Below are positions 43,792-53,885 of a DNA stretch of 64,000 bases, piece by piece. Both the position numbers and the translations under genes were made by a program. The DNA is from Polynucleobacter necessarius (GTDB taxonomy: Bacteria; Pseudomonadota; Gammaproteobacteria; Burkholderiales; Burkholderiaceae): NCBI RefSeq assembly GCF_900095175.1, contig NZ_LT606946.1, positions 1,269,416-1,333,415 on the forward strand, in the 5' to 3' direction. The notes below the pieces were generated by a model that searched no databases, was not told the origin of the DNA, and was given only the letters and a program-made list of their open reading frames with translations. Position 1 is the stretch's first letter; the number at the start of each line of letters is the position of its first letter.

Positions 43792-45444
43792 CTAGACGTC
43801 GATTGCTGAAGCGGATCCTGCCTGCTTACGCAATTCAAACTTCTGGATCTTGCCGGTAGAAGTCTTTGGTAGCTCACAGAACACAATTGCCCTTGGAACC
43901 TTAAAACCAGCCAGATGCTGCTTGCAATGGGCAATGATGTCAGCGGGCGACACCTCCATACCGGGCTTGATCTCCAAAAAGGCGCAAGGTGTCTCGCCCC
44001 ACTTCTCGTCGGGCTTAGCAACTACTGCGGCCGCCATCACTGCTGGGTGACGATAGAGAATATCCTCAACCTCCACAGAGGAAATATTTTCACCGCCAGA
44101 AATGATGATGTCCTTGCTGCGATCCTTCATCTTGATATAGCCATCAGGGTTCATCACCGCTAAATCACCAGAATGAAACCAGCCTCCCTCAAAGGCCTCT
44201 TTAGTTGCCTTCTCATTTTTGAGGTAACCCTTCATGGCGATATTGCCTTTAAACATAATCTCGCCCATGGTCTCGCCATCAGCAGGGACAGGCTTAAGAG
44301 TCTCAGGATCAAGAACGGCAATTGCTTGTTGCATGTGATAACGAACACCTTGACGGGCATTGAGGCGAGCTCTCTCACCAATATCCACCTCATTCCACTC
44401 ATCTTGCTTCACACAAACTGCTGCGGGACCGTAGACCTCAGTTAATCCGTAGACGTGTGTCAAATCAAAGCCGAGCTTTTCCATACCTTCAATAATCGAG
44501 GCTGGAGGTGCGGCGCCTGCGATTAAACCCTTAACGCCAGGAGGTGCGCCCTCTTTTAATTCATCGGAAGCATTGACTAATAGGTTATGCACAATGGGAG
44601 CTGCACAGTAATGCGTAACACCGTGCTCTTTAATGGCAGCAAAAATATGTTGCGCATCAACGCGACGTAGACAGACATTAATACCTGCACGAGCAGCTAT
44701 CGTCCACGGGAAGCACCAACCATTGCAATGGAACATGGGGAGTGTCCAGAGATAAATAGGGTGCTTATTAATATCCCAATCCAAGATATTCGAGACAGCA
44801 TTAATCGCTGCGCCACGATGGTGATACACCACGCCTTTTGGATTGCCGGTAGTTCCAGAGGTGTAATTGAGGCAAATAGCTTGCCATTCATCCGCGGGGA
44901 CTTGCCATGCAAACTGAGGATCGCCCTCAGATAAGAGCTTCTCATAAGTCAGAGTGCCCAACTTTTCACCAGGAACATCAAACTCTTTTTCTTCAACATC
45001 AATCACCAAAAACTCGCGGCCACTTTCTTTCTTGGCGATTTCAAGAGCTTTTTTCATCACTCCCGAGAATTCTGGGTCCACCATGACCACTTTTGCTTCA
45101 CCGTGATTCAACATAAAGGCAACTGACTCTGGATCAAGGCGTGTGTTTAGGGTATTTAATACAGCTCCAGCCATCGGGATTCCGAAATGTGCCTCAACCA
45201 TTGAGGGTGTACTGGGCAACATCACGGCAACGGTATCGCCCAAGCCAATTCCATGCTTTTGCAGAGCGCTTGCTAGGCGACGACAACGTTCATAAGTCTG
45301 ACTCCAAGTCTGGCGTAGCTTGCCATGAACGATTGCCAAGCGATCTGGATACACCTGGGCCGATCGCTCAAGAAATAATAGTGGGGTAATCGGAGTGAAG
45401 TTGGCTGAGTTTCGCTCTAAACCCTGCTCAAAAATATTAGCCAT
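43792..45444 (-). CDS. acyl-CoA ligase (AMP-forming), DmdB-like
   Basis: Activates a carboxylic acid to its CoA thioester through an acyl-adenylate. The 550-residue protein has the P-loop YTSGTTGNPKGVVYHHRG, HVYGLTEVYGPA, GWFHSGDLAVMNPDGYIKMKDRSKDIIISGGENIS (in part), and the C-terminal catalytic lysine in PKTSTGKIQK. It is in the acyl-activating branch that includes DmdB and medium-chain ligases. Placed upstream of etfBA and the DmdC-like dehydrogenase, it would supply that dehydrogenase; the substrate is not known. No enoyl-CoA hydratase gene is nearby. Confidence 0.88.
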   Translation of the reverse strand: MANIFEQGLERNSANFTPITPLLFLERSAQVYPDRLAIVHGKLRQTWSQTYERCRRLASALQKHGIGLGDTVAVMLPSTPSMVEAHFGIPMAGAVLNTLNTRLDPESVAFMLNHGEAKVVMVDPEFSGVMKKALEIAKKESGREFLVIDVEEKEFDVPGEKLGTLTYEKLLSEGDPQFAWQVPADEWQAICLNYTSGTTGNPKGVVYHHRGAAINAVSNILDWDINKHPIYLWTLPMFHCNGWCFPWTIAARAGINVCLRRVDAQHIFAAIKEHGVTHYCAAPIVHNLLVNASDELKEGAPPGVKGLIAGAAPPASIIEGMEKLGFDLTHVYGLTEVYGPAAVCVKQDEWNEVDIGERARLNARQGVRYHMQQAIAVLDPETLKPVPADGETMGEIMFKGNIAMKGYLKNEKATKEAFEGGWFHSGDLAVMNPDGYIKMKDRSKDIIISGGENISSVEVEDILYRHPAVMAAAVVAKPDEKWGETPCAFLEIKPGMEVSPADIIAHCKQHLAGFKVPRAIVFCELPKTSTGKIQKFELRKQAGSASAIDV

Positions 45445-45493
45445 ATGCGCCTTAAATATTGGTCATTTTTTAAATCTGAATTTCTAATTCTGC

Positions 45494-46414
45494 TTAGATA
45501 TCTGCGAGTGCTTTCACATGCGCAACCACGCTGCGGCCTAAAGCAGAAAGGTTATAGCCACCCTCTAGGCAACTGACAATTCGACCTTGAGCATATTGGT
45601 TTGCAATGCCTTTAAGCTGCCTAGTCATCCAAGCATAATCATCCTCTACTAAACCCATCTGCCCTAAATCATCCTCACGGTGAGCATCAAAGCCTGCAGA
45701 GATGATGATGAGCTCTGGCTCAAAGTCTCGTAAACGTGGCAACCACTGCTCTTCCACTATCGAGCGAACAACATCACCACGTGTAGATGCAGGAAGCGGA
45801 ACATTCACCATATTGCTTGCCCCATCCAAGCCGCTGTAGGGATAAAACGGGTGCTGAAAGAAGCTGCGCATCAGCACATTGGGATCATTAAAAAATGCCG
45901 CTTCAGTACCATTTCCATGGTGGACATCAAAGTCAATAATAGCGACGCGCTCAATACCGTACGCTTCCATCGCATATCGTGCTGCTACAGCAACATTATC
46001 AAAAACACAAAATCCCATAGAGCGTGTTGGCTCCGCATGGTGACCTGGCGGGCGCACCGCACAAAACACATTTTCAACCTCACCCTTCATTACGGCGTCC
46101 ACACCAGCAATAGCAGCGCCCGCAGCTCGCAGAGCGGCACTCCAGGTATGAGGGTTCATAATAGTGTCACCATCGAGCATGAAGTAACCGCTAGCAGGCG
46201 AACGCTCTTTAACAAAGGCAATATGATCTGGGCTGTGAACTAACTCCAATTGATCTTCAGTTGCTAGTGGCGCATCTAAATGATGCAGAAAGTGATCTAC
46301 ACCACTGCGAATCAGTTGATCATTAATTGCCTGAATGCGCTCTGGGCATTCAGGATGATGACTACCCATCTCATGCTTTAGAAAGTCTGGATGAGTTATG
46401 TATCCTGTTGTCAT
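45494..46414 (-). CDS. histone deacetylase family protein (acetoin utilisation / HDAC-like amidohydrolase)
   Basis: Zinc-dependent deacetylase of the class II HDAC/AcuC type. The 306-residue protein has HPECPERIQAIND, the paired histidines in RPPGHHAEPTRSMGFCVFDNVAVAA (in part), the zinc ligands in DFDVHHGNGTEAAF, and SAGFDAHREDDLGQM. In bacteria such proteins act on acetylpolyamines or acetylated proteins. It lies upstream of the acyl-CoA ligase with a 49-bp gap and is divergent from mltB. Confidence 0.9.
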   Translation of the reverse strand: MTTGYITHPDFLKHEMGSHHPECPERIQAINDQLIRSGVDHFLHHLDAPLATEDQLELVHSPDHIAFVKERSPASGYFMLDGDTIMNPHTWSAALRAAGAAIAGVDAVMKGEVENVFCAVRPPGHHAEPTRSMGFCVFDNVAVAARYAMEAYGIERVAIIDFDVHHGNGTEAAFFNDPNVLMRSFFQHPFYPYSGLDGASNMVNVPLPASTRGDVVRSIVEEQWLPRLRDFEPELIIISAGFDAHREDDLGQMGLVEDDYAWMTRQLKGIANQYAQGRIVSCLEGGYNLSALGRSVVAHVKALADI

Positions 46415-46497
46415 TACTAGAAATCCTCAATAACAAAACTATTATTTTTATAATTTAATCAAACCTAGCAAAACATCAAAAACCCAATTTCTTATCC

Positions 46498-47766
46498 ATG
46501 AATTTTCGCGTCTCCTACCTCACCTCAACATTCCTCATAGCGCTTCTACTTGGCGCATGCTCTAGCATCCCTACTCAGCAAGTTAGCCCTACAGAGACTA
46601 TCGTAAATCAGTCTGAAGATGTCGCAACAGAAGCCCGTTTTAGCCAAAATCTCAATCAATTAATCACTCAAATTGCCCAAACCCAGGGAATCCCTCAGAC
46701 CAGCCTGGAATTAGGCTTCTCCGATGCTAAAACGATTCCTTCCATACGCAAATTGGTGTTACCCCCATCGGGCAGCTTTAAGAAGAATTGGGTCGCCTAT
46801 CGCAAGCGTTTTATAGAGCCAGTTCGCATTAGGGCTGGCAAGGCCTTTTGGGAACAAAACCAGGCATTCTTAAGCACGGTTGAACAGGAATCAGGTGTCC
46901 CAGCCGAAATCATCGTCTCCATTATTGGTATTGAAACCATCTATGGCCGTCAAACTGGAAACTTCCGGGCCAAGGATGCACTTTCTACATTAGCCTTCAG
47001 CTACCCAGATACACCTAACAAAGCCAGTAGAGAGCAGCTCTTTAAAGACCAGCTTCAAGAACTTATTCTGATGTGCTGGACCGAGGGGGGTGGTAACTTG
47101 CCTGCCAACAATAGCAAGCAAGGATTGAACCAGGCACGGTTTAATGCCTGCCTAAATCAGAACAGCTCCTATGCTGGTGCCATTGGCTTACCCCAATTCA
47201 TGCCAAGCAGTATTCGCAGCTTCGCAGTAGATGGCGATGGTGATGGGCGTATTGATCTCAAACAAAGCCTTCAGGATGCTATTGCTAGCGTAGCTAACTT
47301 TATGAGAAAACATGGCTGGCAGCCTGGCATGCCGATTTACTTCCTCGTACAGGTAGGAGCAATCAGTGAGGCAAGAGCCCTAGCCGATGGAGAACCTAAA
47401 CTGAAGTACTCGGTTCAAGAACTCATCGCAAAAGGCATCCTCACTAAAGAGCAAGGTGACCTTCAGTTAGGCGGGGTTGAGCCGCAAAGCAAAGCCCATA
47501 TTGTTGATCTACCCTACCCGGATAAAGATGGTAGCGATCAGGTTCGTTACGTCGTTGGACTCAATAATTTTCTGACGATTGTGCAGTACAACCGCAGTTA
47601 CTTTTACGCGCAAAGTGTTGCTGAGTTTGCAGAAGCACTGGGATATAAAAATCAAAGTGTAGTTCCTACTACCGGAACCAAAGCAAAGTCCGAAACAAAG
47701 TCAGTAGAACCGGCCAAATCTAAACCGAAGAAGTCTGCCAGTAAGAAAAAACAAAAGCAGGCTTAA
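46498..47766 (+). CDS. mltB: membrane-bound lytic murein transglycosylase B
   Basis: Cleaves the glycan strands of peptidoglycan. A signal sequence ends in the lipobox LLGAC (Cys21), so the protein is an outer-membrane lipoprotein. The catalytic Glu146 lies in IIGIETIYGRQTGN, followed by the family segments YAGAIGLPQFMPSS and VDGDGDGRIDL. The 422-residue protein ends in a lysine-rich tail (KPKKSASKKKQKQA). A perfect TATAAT lies at 46449-46454 but lacks a clear -35. Confidence 0.93.
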   Translation: MNFRVSYLTSTFLIALLLGACSSIPTQQVSPTETIVNQSEDVATEARFSQNLNQLITQIAQTQGIPQTSLELGFSDAKTIPSIRKLVLPPSGSFKKNWVAYRKRFIEPVRIRAGKAFWEQNQAFLSTVEQESGVPAEIIVSIIGIETIYGRQTGNFRAKDALSTLAFSYPDTPNKASREQLFKDQLQELILMCWTEGGGNLPANNSKQGLNQARFNACLNQNSSYAGAIGLPQFMPSSIRSFAVDGDGDGRIDLKQSLQDAIASVANFMRKHGWQPGMPIYFLVQVGAISEARALADGEPKLKYSVQELIAKGILTKEQGDLQLGGVEPQSKAHIVDLPYPDKDGSDQVRYVVGLNNFLTIVQYNRSYFYAQSVAEFAEALGYKNQSVVPTTGTKAKSETKSVEPAKSKPKKSASKKKQKQA

Positions 47767-47785
47767 TGCACTCAGACTGAATGTC

Positions 47786-48697
47786 TTACGCTGGGAAAAC
47801 TCCAGTAGAAAGATAACGGTCGCCACGGTCGCAGACAATAAAGACAATCGTGGCATTTTCCACTTGGCGAGCAATGCGTAAGGCAACAACCAAAGCACCG
47901 CCAGCTGAGATACCGCAGAAGATACCCTCTTCAGCCGCCAGGCGGCGGGCCATTTCTTCAGCATCCGCTTGGCTCACATACTCAATGCGATCAACCTTAT
48001 CACCCTGATAAATCTTTGGCAGATACTCTGGGGCCCATTTACGAATTCCAGGAATCTGTGAACCCTCTTCCGGCTGCGCACCAATAATCTGAATATCGGG
48101 ATTCATAGACTTCAGATAAGTTGACACTCCGGTAATTGTTCCGGTGGTCCCCATCGCGGAAATGAAGTGGGTAACTTGACCATCAGTATCACGCCAGATT
48201 TCTGGACCAGTAGTCTCGATGTGGGCACGAGGGTTATCTGGGTTCGCGAACTGATCAAGCAATCTACCGCGCCCCTCTTTTTGCAATTGCAATGCATAGT
48301 CTCGGGCAAATTCCATACCGCCAGATGCTGCTGTCAGGATTAACTCTGCACCGTAAGCAGCCATACTTTGGCGGCGTTCAATGCTTTGATTTTCAGGCAT
48401 CACTAAAACCATCTTGTAGCCCAACATCGCAGCAGTCATCGCCAAAGCAAGGCCAGTGTTACCACTGGTAGCTTCAATCAGAGTGTCGCCAGGTTTAATT
48501 TCACCACGCTCTTGAGCGCGTAGGATCATCGACAGCGCAGGCCGGTCTTTAACCGACCCCGCTGGATTATTACCCTCTAACTTTCCTAAGATCAGATTAT
48601 TTTTAGTATCGTTTTCAGCGCCAGGAATACGTTGCAAACGAACCAGGGGCGTATTACCCACGGTCTGTGAAATAGTTAAGTAAGAAGGTGTGCTCAT
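47786..48697 (-). CDS. cysM: cysteine synthase B
   Basis: PLP enzyme that makes cysteine from O-acetylserine and sulfide or thiosulfate. The 303-residue length and the sequence agree with CysM rather than CysK: Lys50 in NPAGSVKDRPAL is the PLP lysine, TSGNTGLALA and GTTGTITGVSTYLK bind the phosphate, and GISAGGALVVA is near the C-terminus. It is convergent with mltB (19-bp gap) and lies in the hldD-comEA-cysM neighbourhood seen in Burkholderiales. Confidence 0.95.
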   Translation of the reverse strand: MSTPSYLTISQTVGNTPLVRLQRIPGAENDTKNNLILGKLEGNNPAGSVKDRPALSMILRAQERGEIKPGDTLIEATSGNTGLALAMTAAMLGYKMVLVMPENQSIERRQSMAAYGAELILTAASGGMEFARDYALQLQKEGRGRLLDQFANPDNPRAHIETTGPEIWRDTDGQVTHFISAMGTTGTITGVSTYLKSMNPDIQIIGAQPEEGSQIPGIRKWAPEYLPKIYQGDKVDRIEYVSQADAEEMARRLAAEEGIFCGISAGGALVVALRIARQVENATIVFIVCDRGDRYLSTGVFPA

Positions 48698-48738
48698 GAA
48701 ACCATTTTAGCCATAAGCCAGGCTAGACGTAAAAGGGT

Positions 48739-49134
48739 TTAATTTCGGCGATTTGCTTCCGCACGATCCTGATTATGGCGAGAGCCACTTTGACCGCGTA
48801 AGCCACGTCTGCTAGCCTTGGAGCTCTCTTTATTGGTTCTACCATGCGGTTCACGAAATGAGCTAGGTGCCTCAATGGTTAAGCCGTTATCCACCATCTT
48901 TTCAACCGATTTCATACCAATGCCACGCACGCGCTTTTGCAGGTCATTGGCATCCTGAAAATGCCCACCATCCAAACGCTCAGCAATGATTGTTTTCGCT
49001 TTGGATGGCCCAATACCCTTAATACTCTCCAACTCAGACTGGGTGGCCGTATTGACGTTGACTGGCGAGGCCGAAGATAAAACCGAGACAGCTACTAATA
49101 CCGAAAATACTAAGGACTTTAATAATTGATTCAT
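48739..49134 (-). CDS. ComEA-like helix-hairpin-helix DNA-binding protein
   Basis: A 131-residue protein with a signal peptide (about 1-22) and a double helix-hairpin-helix module: VNVNTATQSELESIKGIGPSKAKTII (in part) and LQKRVRGIGMKSVEKMVDNG. ComEA-type proteins bind incoming DNA in the periplasm during natural transformation, and Polynucleobacter relatives are thought to be competent; that role is inferred. The C-terminal 40 residues are Arg/Ser-rich and disordered. I chose the ATG at 49134, preceded by GGAGA; an upstream codon at 49164 would lie in the hldD terminator region. Confidence 0.85.
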   Translation of the reverse strand: MNQLLKSLVFSVLVAVSVLSSASPVNVNTATQSELESIKGIGPSKAKTIIAERLDGGHFQDANDLQKRVRGIGMKSVEKMVDNGLTIEAPSSFREPHGRTNKESSKASRRGLRGQSGSRHNQDRAEANRRN

Positions 49135-49152
49135 GTAATCTCCATCGGTTAA

Positions 49153-49185
49153 TAAAAAATCCACTTACACGATGTGCAAGTGGAT
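49153..49185 (-). terminator. intrinsic terminator after hldD
   Basis: ATCCACTT (49159-49166) pairs with AAGTGGAT (49178-49185) around an 11-base loop; the minus strand continues with TTTTTT. It lies 47 bp past the hldD stop and just upstream of the ComEA-like gene's ribosome-binding site, so that gene probably has its own promoter. Confidence 0.8.
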
Positions 49186-49231
49186 CAGTTACAACGAATA
49201 GAAATCCAGTCGGTTGACTGTTTTTAACTAC

Positions 49232-50251
49232 CTATAGCGGGCTTGCCAAGAAATCTGCATTGGCTGATAGCCAGGCGATATAACGGCTGACACCCTGCTC
49301 CACGTTGAGGAAGGGCTCTGAGTATCCAGCGGCACGCAACTTAGTTAAGTCAGCCTGTGTAAAGCACTGATACTTCCCTTTAAGCGCATCTGGGAAAGGA
49401 ATGTACTCAATCGCTTTTTCTTTAACCAACTCTTGAAGACTAGCAGGATTGGCATTATCGATTTTGCGCATGGCATTTGCTACCGCATGAGCAACATCAT
49501 TAAATGGTTGCGCGCGACCACTGCCAAGATTAAAGATGCCACTGATTTCTGGATGATTCAGGAAATACAAATTCACTTTCACCACGTCTTCTACAGAAAC
49601 AAAGTCACGACTTTGCTCACCGGCGCCATAACCACCATATTCGCCAAAGAGTTTTACCTTACCGCTGGCTTTGTACTGATGGTATTGATGAAAGGCTACT
49701 GAAGCCATGCGACCCTTATGGGATTCACGTGGGCCATAGGCATTGAAATATCGAAAGCCCACAACTTGTGCTGTATTAGCCTTCTCAGCAAAACGCTTAC
49801 GCATCACCTGATCAAATAAGAATTTAGAATAGCCATAAATATTCAATGGCTTCTCATGCTCGCGACTTTCAACAAAAATGTCTGAGCCACCATAAGTAGC
49901 AGCGGATGAAGCGTAGAGCAACTGCACTTTTTGTTCTGTACAGATATCAAGCAGGTCCATGGTGTAGCGGAAGTTATTTGCCATCATAAAGATGCCATCA
50001 GCTTCCATCGTATCGGAGCAAGCACCTTCATGAAACACCGCCCTGACCTTACCAAAACGACCGCTTCTAAATGCTTCTAGAAACTCATCCTTATCAAGGT
50101 AATCAATGATGTCTAGATCAGCCAAATTACGATACTTATCCGCAGGACGTAAATCATCTACGGCAATAATATTTTTCTCGCCTCGCGCATTGAGCGCCTG
50201 AACAATATTGGCACCGATAAATCCAGCGGCGCCAGTTACGATAATCGTCAT
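49232..50251 (-). CDS. hldD: ADP-L-glycero-D-manno-heptose 6-epimerase
   Basis: Last step of making ADP-heptose for the LPS inner core. The extended SDR protein (339 residues) has the NADP motif [13 protein letters not shown], the catalytic Tyr and Lys in [11 protein letters not shown] and the family sequence [22 protein letters not shown]. Its ATG overlaps the hldA stop (ATGA). Confidence 0.97.
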   Translation of the reverse strand: MTIIVTGAAGFIGANIVQALNARGEKNIIAVDDLRPADKYRNLADLDIIDYLDKDEFLEAFRSGRFGKVRAVFHEGACSDTMEADGIFMMANNFRYTMDLLDICTEQKVQLLYASSAATYGGSDIFVESREHEKPLNIYGYSKFLFDQVMRKRFAEKANTAQVVGFRYFNAYGPRESHKGRMASVAFHQYHQYKASGKVKLFGEYGGYGAGEQSRDFVSVEDVVKVNLYFLNHPEISGIFNLGSGRAQPFNDVAHAVANAMRKIDNANPASLQELVKEKAIEYIPFPDALKGKYQCFTQADLTKLRAAGYSEPFLNVEQGVSRYIAWLSANADFLASPL

Positions 50252-51177
50252 TGCAATTCCTCAGAAGTAACGGTGGCTGTTCCTAACTTGCCAACCACAA
50301 TACCACCAGCTCGATTAGCTAAAGCCATGGCTCTTTCCAGGGGCCAGCCAGCTGCCAGCGCCACTGCAAGCGTACCAATCACTGTGTCACCTGCGCCAGA
50401 CACATCAAATACTTCGCGCGCCTGTGCTTTTACATGACTCACACCAGCCTCAGTAAATAAACTCATACCCTCTTCAGAGCGTGTCAGGAGAAGTGCTTCA
50501 AGATTTAATGATTTTCTAAGATCTTGCGCTCTCTTTGTGAGATCTTCTTCGCTGGCCCATTGACCAACCACCTGACGTAATTCACTACGATTAGGTGTCA
50601 GTACGGTTGCGCCACGATACTTAGCGTAGTCATCACCCTTAGGGTCCACCAAAATCATCTTCTTCTGAGCACGAGCCTGCTCGATCATCAAAGCCACTTG
50701 TCCCAATGCACCTTTGCCGTAATCAGACAAAATCACCACATCAGCATCACCCACCAGCTTCTCATAGCGCTCTAGCTTATGCGCCAAAGCAGTCTCACTA
50801 GGAGTCTCTTCAAAATCCAAACGAATCAATTGCTGTTGTCTTGCGATGACACGTAGCTTCACAGTTGTTGGTACTTTGACATCAACCTCAAGCCGGCTAT
50901 CAACGTGACTAGATGTCAGCAATTCAGAAACACGGCGGCCTGGCTCATCATCGCCAATCACACCCAAGATCGTTGTCTTTGCACCAAGAGCGGCTACGTT
51001 GCGAGCCACGTTGGCAGCGCCACCTAAACGCTCATCAATCTTGCCCACCTGAACAACGGGCACCGGTGCCTCGGGAGAAATCCGATTCGTATCACCAAAC
51101 CAATAGCGATCTAGCATGACATCACCCACCACTAATAAACGGGCTTTAGAAAATTGTTCTCGGTTGGCTTTTTCCAC
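50248..51177 (-). CDS. hldA: D-glycero-beta-D-manno-heptose-7-phosphate kinase (RfaE domain 1)
   Basis: Carbohydrate kinase (PfkB/ribokinase family) that phosphorylates heptose-7-phosphate. The 309 residues cover only the kinase domain of E. coli HldE; the adenylyltransferase domain is absent, so a separate HldC must be encoded elsewhere. Motifs are [26 protein letters not shown] (in part), [16 protein letters not shown], and [14 protein letters not shown] with the catalytic Asp. The start is a GTG at 51177. Confidence 0.93.
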   Translation of the reverse strand: MEKANREQFSKARLLVVGDVMLDRYWFGDTNRISPEAPVPVVQVGKIDERLGGAANVARNVAALGAKTTILGVIGDDEPGRRVSELLTSSHVDSRLEVDVKVPTTVKLRVIARQQQLIRLDFEETPSETALAHKLERYEKLVGDADVVILSDYGKGALGQVALMIEQARAQKKMILVDPKGDDYAKYRGATVLTPNRSELRQVVGQWASEEDLTKRAQDLRKSLNLEALLLTRSEEGMSLFTEAGVSHVKAQAREVFDVSGAGDTVIGTLAVALAAGWPLERAMALANRAGGIVVGKLGTATVTSEELQ

Positions 51178-51227
51178 GGTGTAACTGATCTCTCTAATCT
51201 CTCAAATAGATTCTTTTGTACTGGTAA

Positions 51228-52592
51228 TTAATTATGACGACCAATACCTTGATACTCAATACCCAATTCTTGCATAGCTTGTGGCTCGTACAGATTGCGG
51301 CCATCAAAGATGATGGGGTTCTTTAAATTGGCTTTGAGCAGGTCAAAATCGGGGCTACGGAAGGCTTTCCATTCAGTCACGATGACTAGAGCATCAGCAC
51401 CTTGGGTAGCTGTCATGGGGTCATCGACCAAAGTCACTTGTTTGAGACCTTCTGGGTTGCCTTTAAAGTCCATCTCGAGGCAGTGTTTGGTTTCTGGCAT
51501 CGCTACTGGATCGTGAGCCACTATCTGTGCACCACGTTTGACTAACTCCTGGATGATGACCCGACTAGGCGCTTCGCGCATATCGTCTGTATTCGGTTTA
51601 AATGCTAAGCCCCAGAGGGCGAACTTCTTACCCTTCAGATCCGCACCAAAGCGCTTTTCAATCTTTTCTACCAAGATGTATTTTTGGGCTTCGTTCACGG
51701 CCTCTACGGCATCGAGGATCTTGAGATCGCGGCCATGCTCAATTGCGGTCTTGGATAGAGCCGAAACATCCTTCGGAAAGCAAGAACCACCATAACCAGT
51801 GCCAGAGTACAAAAAGCCATAACCAATGCGAGAGTCTGAACCAATACCTTGGCGCACTGCTTCAATATCCGCTCCAACTAAGTCCGCCAAATTGGCCAAC
51901 TCATTCATAAAAGAGATGCGGGTAGCCAACATGGCATTGGCTGCGTATTTAGTTAGCTCAGCACTTTTGACATCCATGTAATAAGTGCGCTCATGGTGAC
52001 GATTAAATGGTGCGTAGAGTTTACGCATTTGCTCTTTAGCGCGCAGGCCCGCTGGGGTATTTTGCGTACCAATCACAATGCGATCTGGACGCATAAAGTC
52101 TTCTACTGCGGCTCCTTCTTTAAGGAACTCCGGGTTGGAAACTACGGAGCACAGTTCTGGTGAGAGACCTCTTTTAGTAAGTTCCTCTGTAATCGCAGCA
52201 GAAACCTTATCGGCAGTGCCGACAGGTACAGTTGACTTATCGACGATCACTTTAGTTGTGGTCATATGACGGCCAATATTACGAGCCGCTGCTACTACGT
52301 ACTGAAGATCAGCTGAACCATCTTCATCAGGAGGGGTACCAACGGCAATAAATTGAATATCGCCATGGGCAACAGAAGCAGCAATATCGGTAGAAAACTG
52401 CAAACGGCCAGCAGCGCGATTGCGCTCAATCATCTCTTTAAGGCCGGGCTCATAGATTGGCACACCGCCCGAGTTCAGAATCTCAATCTTTTTAGGATCA
52501 ACGTCCACACAAAAAACGTTATTGCCCTGCTCTGCTAAGCAAGCACCGGTAACAAGACCAACGTAACCGCTTCCAATGATGGTGACTTTCAA
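51228..52592 (-). CDS. ugd: UDP-glucose 6-dehydrogenase
   Basis: Oxidises UDP-glucose to UDP-glucuronate for surface polysaccharides. The NAD motif [18 protein letters not shown] opens the 454-residue protein, and the catalytic Cys lies in [16 protein letters not shown] (about residue 260-270). It sits between lapB and hldA; the same ugd-hldA-hldD chain is seen in other Burkholderiales, linking it with LPS and capsule sugar supply. Confidence 0.97.
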   Translation of the reverse strand: MKVTIIGSGYVGLVTGACLAEQGNNVFCVDVDPKKIEILNSGGVPIYEPGLKEMIERNRAAGRLQFSTDIAASVAHGDIQFIAVGTPPDEDGSADLQYVVAAARNIGRHMTTTKVIVDKSTVPVGTADKVSAAITEELTKRGLSPELCSVVSNPEFLKEGAAVEDFMRPDRIVIGTQNTPAGLRAKEQMRKLYAPFNRHHERTYYMDVKSAELTKYAANAMLATRISFMNELANLADLVGADIEAVRQGIGSDSRIGYGFLYSGTGYGGSCFPKDVSALSKTAIEHGRDLKILDAVEAVNEAQKYILVEKIEKRFGADLKGKKFALWGLAFKPNTDDMREAPSRVIIQELVKRGAQIVAHDPVAMPETKHCLEMDFKGNPEGLKQVTLVDDPMTATQGADALVIVTEWKAFRSPDFDLLKANLKNPIIFDGRNLYEPQAMQELGIEYQGIGRHN

Positions 52593-52613
52593 GATATCTC
52601 CAAGTGATTCAGA

Positions 52614-53825
52614 TTACATTGAAGGGCCGCTAGGAACGGCTCCTTCACTGCGCCTCGGGGAGTATGCCTCCCAATGATTGCATCCTGGGCACTGCCAGTA
52701 AAAACGTCTCGCACGGAAACCACAATTGCCACAGGTATAGCGAGCCAGGCTCGTCGTGCGCTGCTTCAATAAACTGAGTGTTGCCTGTAAATCCAAAACT
52801 CGCTCTGGCGTGCCATTACTTTCCGCCAAAGCCAAACGGGTTTCAGCCAACTTAGAAAGCGCACTTAAGCTTGGTGAGTGCTGCATCACCTCAACCAGCA
52901 TCACTTCAGCAGCTTGTGCCCCACGAATTTGAGTCATATGCTTTTGAACAATATCGAGCAACTCACCAGAAGCTTGGGTTTTTAATAGCTCACAGAGCGC
53001 ACTTAAACCTTCTTCCGCTTTATTCAGCGCAGTATGTGCGGTCATCCAACGATCTGCAAGCAAATGCATATAGGCGGGGTGCGTTTTAGCAATCACTGCC
53101 CATACTTCGATTGCCTGGGCTGGACGATCCATGGCAATTAAATAGTCACCTTGCAAAATGAGTGCACGAGCATGATGCGGAACTGCTTGCAAGGCTAATT
53201 GAACAGATTGCTCGACCTCTGGCAAATCCTTGCGACGCAATGCTTCTTGACCCAACTCACAATGAAATTGCGCAATCTCAGTGTGATGCGACTTACCTTG
53301 TAAGCCCTCAAGCTCGCTGGCGGCAATAATGGCTTTCTTCCAATCTCGCTCGATCTGATACATCTCGAGCAGACTCTCTTTTGCAGGAGCTGCGAGCTTA
53401 CCCTCACCCACACGATTTAATGAGGCTTCGGCACGATCTAATAATCCTGCGCGCAGAAAATCTCGACCTAATTCATATGCGGCATGATCACGATCACGTG
53501 GCTTCAAGTCATCGCGATTAGCCAAGTGTTGGTGAACTCGAATTGCACGCTCAGTCTCACCACGGCGACGGAATAAATTACCTAAAGCAAAATGAAGTTC
53601 AATGGTTTCAGGGTCAAGCTGAGCAATCTTGACTAGAGTTTCAATCGCCTGATCTAGCTGCTCATTCAGCAAAAGGCTTAAGCCTTTGAATGTCGAACGT
53701 TGCTGACGCATACGCTCCCGCTCATCCATGCGATTCTCAAGACGTAAATCCCGGCGCGAAGCCAGCCAACCAATACCAAACATGACTGGTAATAACAGTA
53801 GCCAAGCGGTTGCAATCTGAATCAT
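52614..53825 (-). CDS. lapB: lipopolysaccharide assembly protein LapB
   Basis: LapB (YciM) controls LPS synthesis by helping FtsH degrade LpxC. An N-terminal membrane helix (about 4-22) is followed by a series of TPR repeats (about 70-350) and a C-terminal rubredoxin-like metal site with two CxxC pairs in YTCGNCGFRARRF and YWQCPGCNHWE. Length 403 fits the family (E. coli 389). It is followed by ugd with a 21-bp gap. The usual neighbour lapA is not present between it and ihfB. Confidence 0.94.
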   Translation of the reverse strand: MIQIATAWLLLLPVMFGIGWLASRRDLRLENRMDERERMRQQRSTFKGLSLLLNEQLDQAIETLVKIAQLDPETIELHFALGNLFRRRGETERAIRVHQHLANRDDLKPRDRDHAAYELGRDFLRAGLLDRAEASLNRVGEGKLAAPAKESLLEMYQIERDWKKAIIAASELEGLQGKSHHTEIAQFHCELGQEALRRKDLPEVEQSVQLALQAVPHHARALILQGDYLIAMDRPAQAIEVWAVIAKTHPAYMHLLADRWMTAHTALNKAEEGLSALCELLKTQASGELLDIVQKHMTQIRGAQAAEVMLVEVMQHSPSLSALSKLAETRLALAESNGTPERVLDLQATLSLLKQRTTSLARYTCGNCGFRARRFYWQCPGCNHWEAYSPRRSEGAVPSGPSM

Positions 53826-53842
53826 GCTGTGCAGAACTTAAA

Positions 53843-53866
53843 TAAAAAAATGGTCCGAATGGACCA
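53843..53866 (-). terminator. intrinsic terminator after ihfB
   Basis: TGGTCC (53851-53856) and GGACCA (53861-53866) form a 6-bp stem with a GAAT loop; the minus strand continues with seven Ts. It separates ihfB from lapB. Confidence 0.75.
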
Positions 53867-53885
53867 CTGGATATGCGCTATGTGA

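Noticed and set aside
41221..45444. Possibility of a complete DMSP demethylation operon
   Set aside because: No DmdA or DmdD gene is present nearby, and the ligase and dehydrogenase could act on ordinary acids; only a family resemblance is reported.
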